Source: Sipunculus nudus (Eukaryota; Annelida; Sipuncula; Golfingiida; Sipunculidae). From it: a stretch of DNA of 64,000 nt. How positions within the stretch are numbered: position 1 is the stretch's first letter; each line of letters opens with the position of its first letter. The stretch is from contig CM049316.1 of the NCBI GenBank assembly GCA_026874595.1, forward strand, positions 35,099,339-35,163,338. Direction: 5' to 3'. Positions 62,325 to 64,000 of the stretch are shown in pieces. Position numbers and translations under genes: made by a program. A model generated the notes under the pieces. That model was given only the letters and a program-made list of their open reading frames with translations, was not told the origin of the DNA and did not search any database.

Positions 62325-62650
62325 TACCTGCTTAAACATTGCCTTGAAACCATAGGCTTACTCCTGTAAACAAGTGTTAAAAACACAGTAGCAGGCACAA
62401 TCACAGGTGTCAACAAAGACACAGTGTGCAGGGCTGTGTGCATTGTGCAGCCACAACACGTCAATCAGGAGATGCCCTGACTGACTTGGACCAAAAAATG
62501 TAATACATGTGCAGTCTTATTATGGTAAAAATACACAAGTGGACTGTGTTTACCAACTCACAGAGCCATAACAACTGTTAAAAGGCTGTATGCAAGGTAC
62601 TGAGACTGTGTGCTGGGATGGTACTGCTGGGAAACTTAGCAAAACTGAAC
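62325..62650 (+). repeat. Interspersed family B, copy 3 (CpG-decayed)
   Basis: Same order of phrases as 36001-36350 and 43735-44070, including 'cttactcctgtaaacaag', 'gtgcagtctt', 'agtggactgtgtttac' and 'gtgctgggatgg'. Where the 36-kb copy has 'acacgtggaccgcgagtgt', this one reads 'acacaagtggactgtgttt', a CpG-to-TpG and CpA pattern. Confidence 0.6.
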
Positions 62651-63344
62651 TGATAGTGTGAAAGAATAGACATAATATTGCTCCTGATAATGTCCTTTTA
62701 ATTAGTACACATAATTTCTAATGCTCAAATATGAAAAGAGTACTTGTTTGCCCTGAAACTTATAATTAAAAGATTTAAAGTCATGCAATATGCCTAAGGC
62801 CCCATCAGTATACATTAAACTGACCATTGTTTTGTTCAAGAAATTCATTCACTTTATAATAAGAAAACCAAAACTGGGCTTAACAAAACTGTAAAATTAA
62901 CACTGAAGCAGGCATTTGTGTTAGGATAATTTCAGTTCTGTCATTACAGGAGAGATTTAACTATAGGTGAAAAAAGGGAAGCGGTAAATTGTAAATGTTT
63001 CAGTTAACTAATAATTTTGATGACATGGTATTCAAATTGTAACAATCAGAAATGTTCTAATGTACAAAGATATCACAGATTTTAATGTTTGTGAAGTCTT
63101 TTTTTATTTTGATATTTTATTTTAAGCAATTTATTTAGAATATAGGAATTAAAACAAAACTGATCACTTTTGCATTTAACTTCCTCATTCTTCTGTCAAT
63201 TTTTGTTAAGAAGAAAAGTAAATAAAGAAGAAAGAAGGAGAACAGAGAGGGGATACAGAGAGATTATAGAGACAAATCTACATTAAAATCAAAACTTAGT
63301 GAACACAACAGTCAAACAGATTTAGAAAAGAAACAGCCCTAGTA
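62651..63344. other. SLC66A2 intron or upstream region, nothing further seen
   Basis: AT-rich and CpG-poor, with a purine-rich patch at 63205-63280. No exon matching the first PQ loop of SLC66A2 is seen. Confidence 0.45.
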
Positions 63345-63781
63345 CAGGGCTTTCAGGAAGGTGTCAGTAAGCGTCTCTGACTCTCGAAATGCCTTTTGGA
63401 CACTCAGTTCGTGCATCCAATCGGATGTGCTTAGTTCTGGTTGTAGGACCTTCAGGAAAAGCTGGTTCTTGCAGGAGTCACTGACCCCTGCCGACTATAA
63501 TTCAAACTAACCAGTCAATTGTGCAAACATTGTGCTGACAATTCATAGCTGATTCTAGTTATAAGTCATAATATCAAATAATAATATTATGACATGGTAT
63601 ACAATAATATAATGATACAATAATACATTAAATACTTTAAAAGTGATTAAATTTTATATAAACCTTCAAAATTGGACACAAGATTTCCTCCCCTTGGGAC
63701 ACTCCCGTCCCATGTGACTCTCCAAAATTTTTGGACTGCGTGTCCGGGACTCCCTAATTTTTCTTCCTATTGAAAGCCCTG
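63345..63781. mobile_element. hAT-like MITE, CAGGGCTTTCA ends
   Basis: The left end 'cagggctttca' at 63345-63355 is mirrored at 63771-63781. The flanks 'ctagta' and 'ctatta' suggest a partly decayed target duplication. The 437-base interior is non-coding and GC-richer than its surroundings, with 'gtccgggactccctaa' near the right end and a related 'gtgtcagtaagcgtctctga' phrase near the left. CAGGG ends suggest hAT; the superfamily is inferred. Confidence 0.6.
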
Positions 63782-64000
63782 CTATTACCAAGGAGTATTA
63801 AAACATGCAAGGCCACCTTCTGAGCTACTTGTAGTTCTTTGTTATCAAAATCTGAACCAAACATCTGAAGTAACCGTGGCCATGCAACACTGCCCTCTCC
63901 ATCTCTGCATGCTCCTTACACAAGCAAATTATCACATTTACGATGCAGATTATATCAGAGATAATCTCTGTAAAATAATCAAAATTTTATATATTTGGCT
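63782..64000. other. Window edge, nothing recognised
   Basis: CpG-poor sequence continuing toward the missing 5' exons of SLC66A2. Confidence 0.4.

Overview
The window is animal nuclear DNA and reads like a repeat-rich, AT-rich lophotrochozoan genome, most likely a mollusc. The evidence for an animal is a membrane-anchored UDP-glycosyltransferase and a spliced SLC66A2/PQLC1-type transporter gene. The evidence for a mollusc is softer: dispersed 'tgaccttgac' repeats, tRNA-derived SINEs, TIR elements with internal tandem repeats, and a sharp switch between CpG-normal and CpG-poor DNA that resembles mosaic gene-body methylation. No species can be named from this sequence. Only two protein-coding genes are firmly supported; most of the rest is intergenic or intronic DNA made of old transposon copies and (AT)n microsatellites.

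Layout. 1-17.3 kb: intergenic, with a run of three 16-base C tracts ending in a hAT-like terminus (about 1.3-1.57 kb), AT-rich DNA, (AT)n tracts and several dispersed repeats. 17.4-18.9 kb, minus strand: a complete intronless UGT coding sequence (516 residues) starting at the ATG at 18934, with a likely 5'-UTR intron acceptor at 19043-19044. 19-50 kb: intergenic and repeat-dense. It holds two related tRNA-derived SINEs (28.2 and 34.9-35.1 kb), a TIR element with near-perfect inverted ends (29.3-29.65 kb), a 1.6-kb TIR-bounded element carrying four to five copies of a ~327-bp tandem unit (32.86-34.47 kb), several two- or three-copy families, a pogo-like MITE (43.1 kb), a 'gacatcgg' minisatellite (44.75-45.07 kb) and a complete non-autonomous hAT-like element with a 5-bp target duplication (47.86-49.11 kb).

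From about 50.1 kb to the end the DNA becomes strongly CpG-poor. This domain contains the last three coding exons recognised of SLC66A2 on the minus strand: a 66-nt symmetric linker exon at 61493-61558, a 217-nt exon at 56333-56549 and the terminal exon with the stop codon at 55572-55740. Earlier exons must lie beyond position 64000. The introns hold a hAT element with a decayed transposase C-terminus (57.9-58.9 kb), a SINE (59.85-60.2 kb), a 53-bp tandem triplication beside the linker exon, and a hAT-like MITE (63.3-63.8 kb). The two genes have no evident functional link: one would act in ER-lumen glucosylation or glucuronidation of small lipophilic compounds, the other is a seven-helix PQ-loop membrane protein of the endomembrane system.

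The observations most worth following are the CpG boundary near 50 kb with CpG decay visible between copies of one repeat family, the TIR-bounded tandem array with nuclear-receptor half-sites, a perfect DR1 motif 30 bases past the SLC66A2 stop, and the hAT element retaining a recognisable dimerisation-domain fragment.
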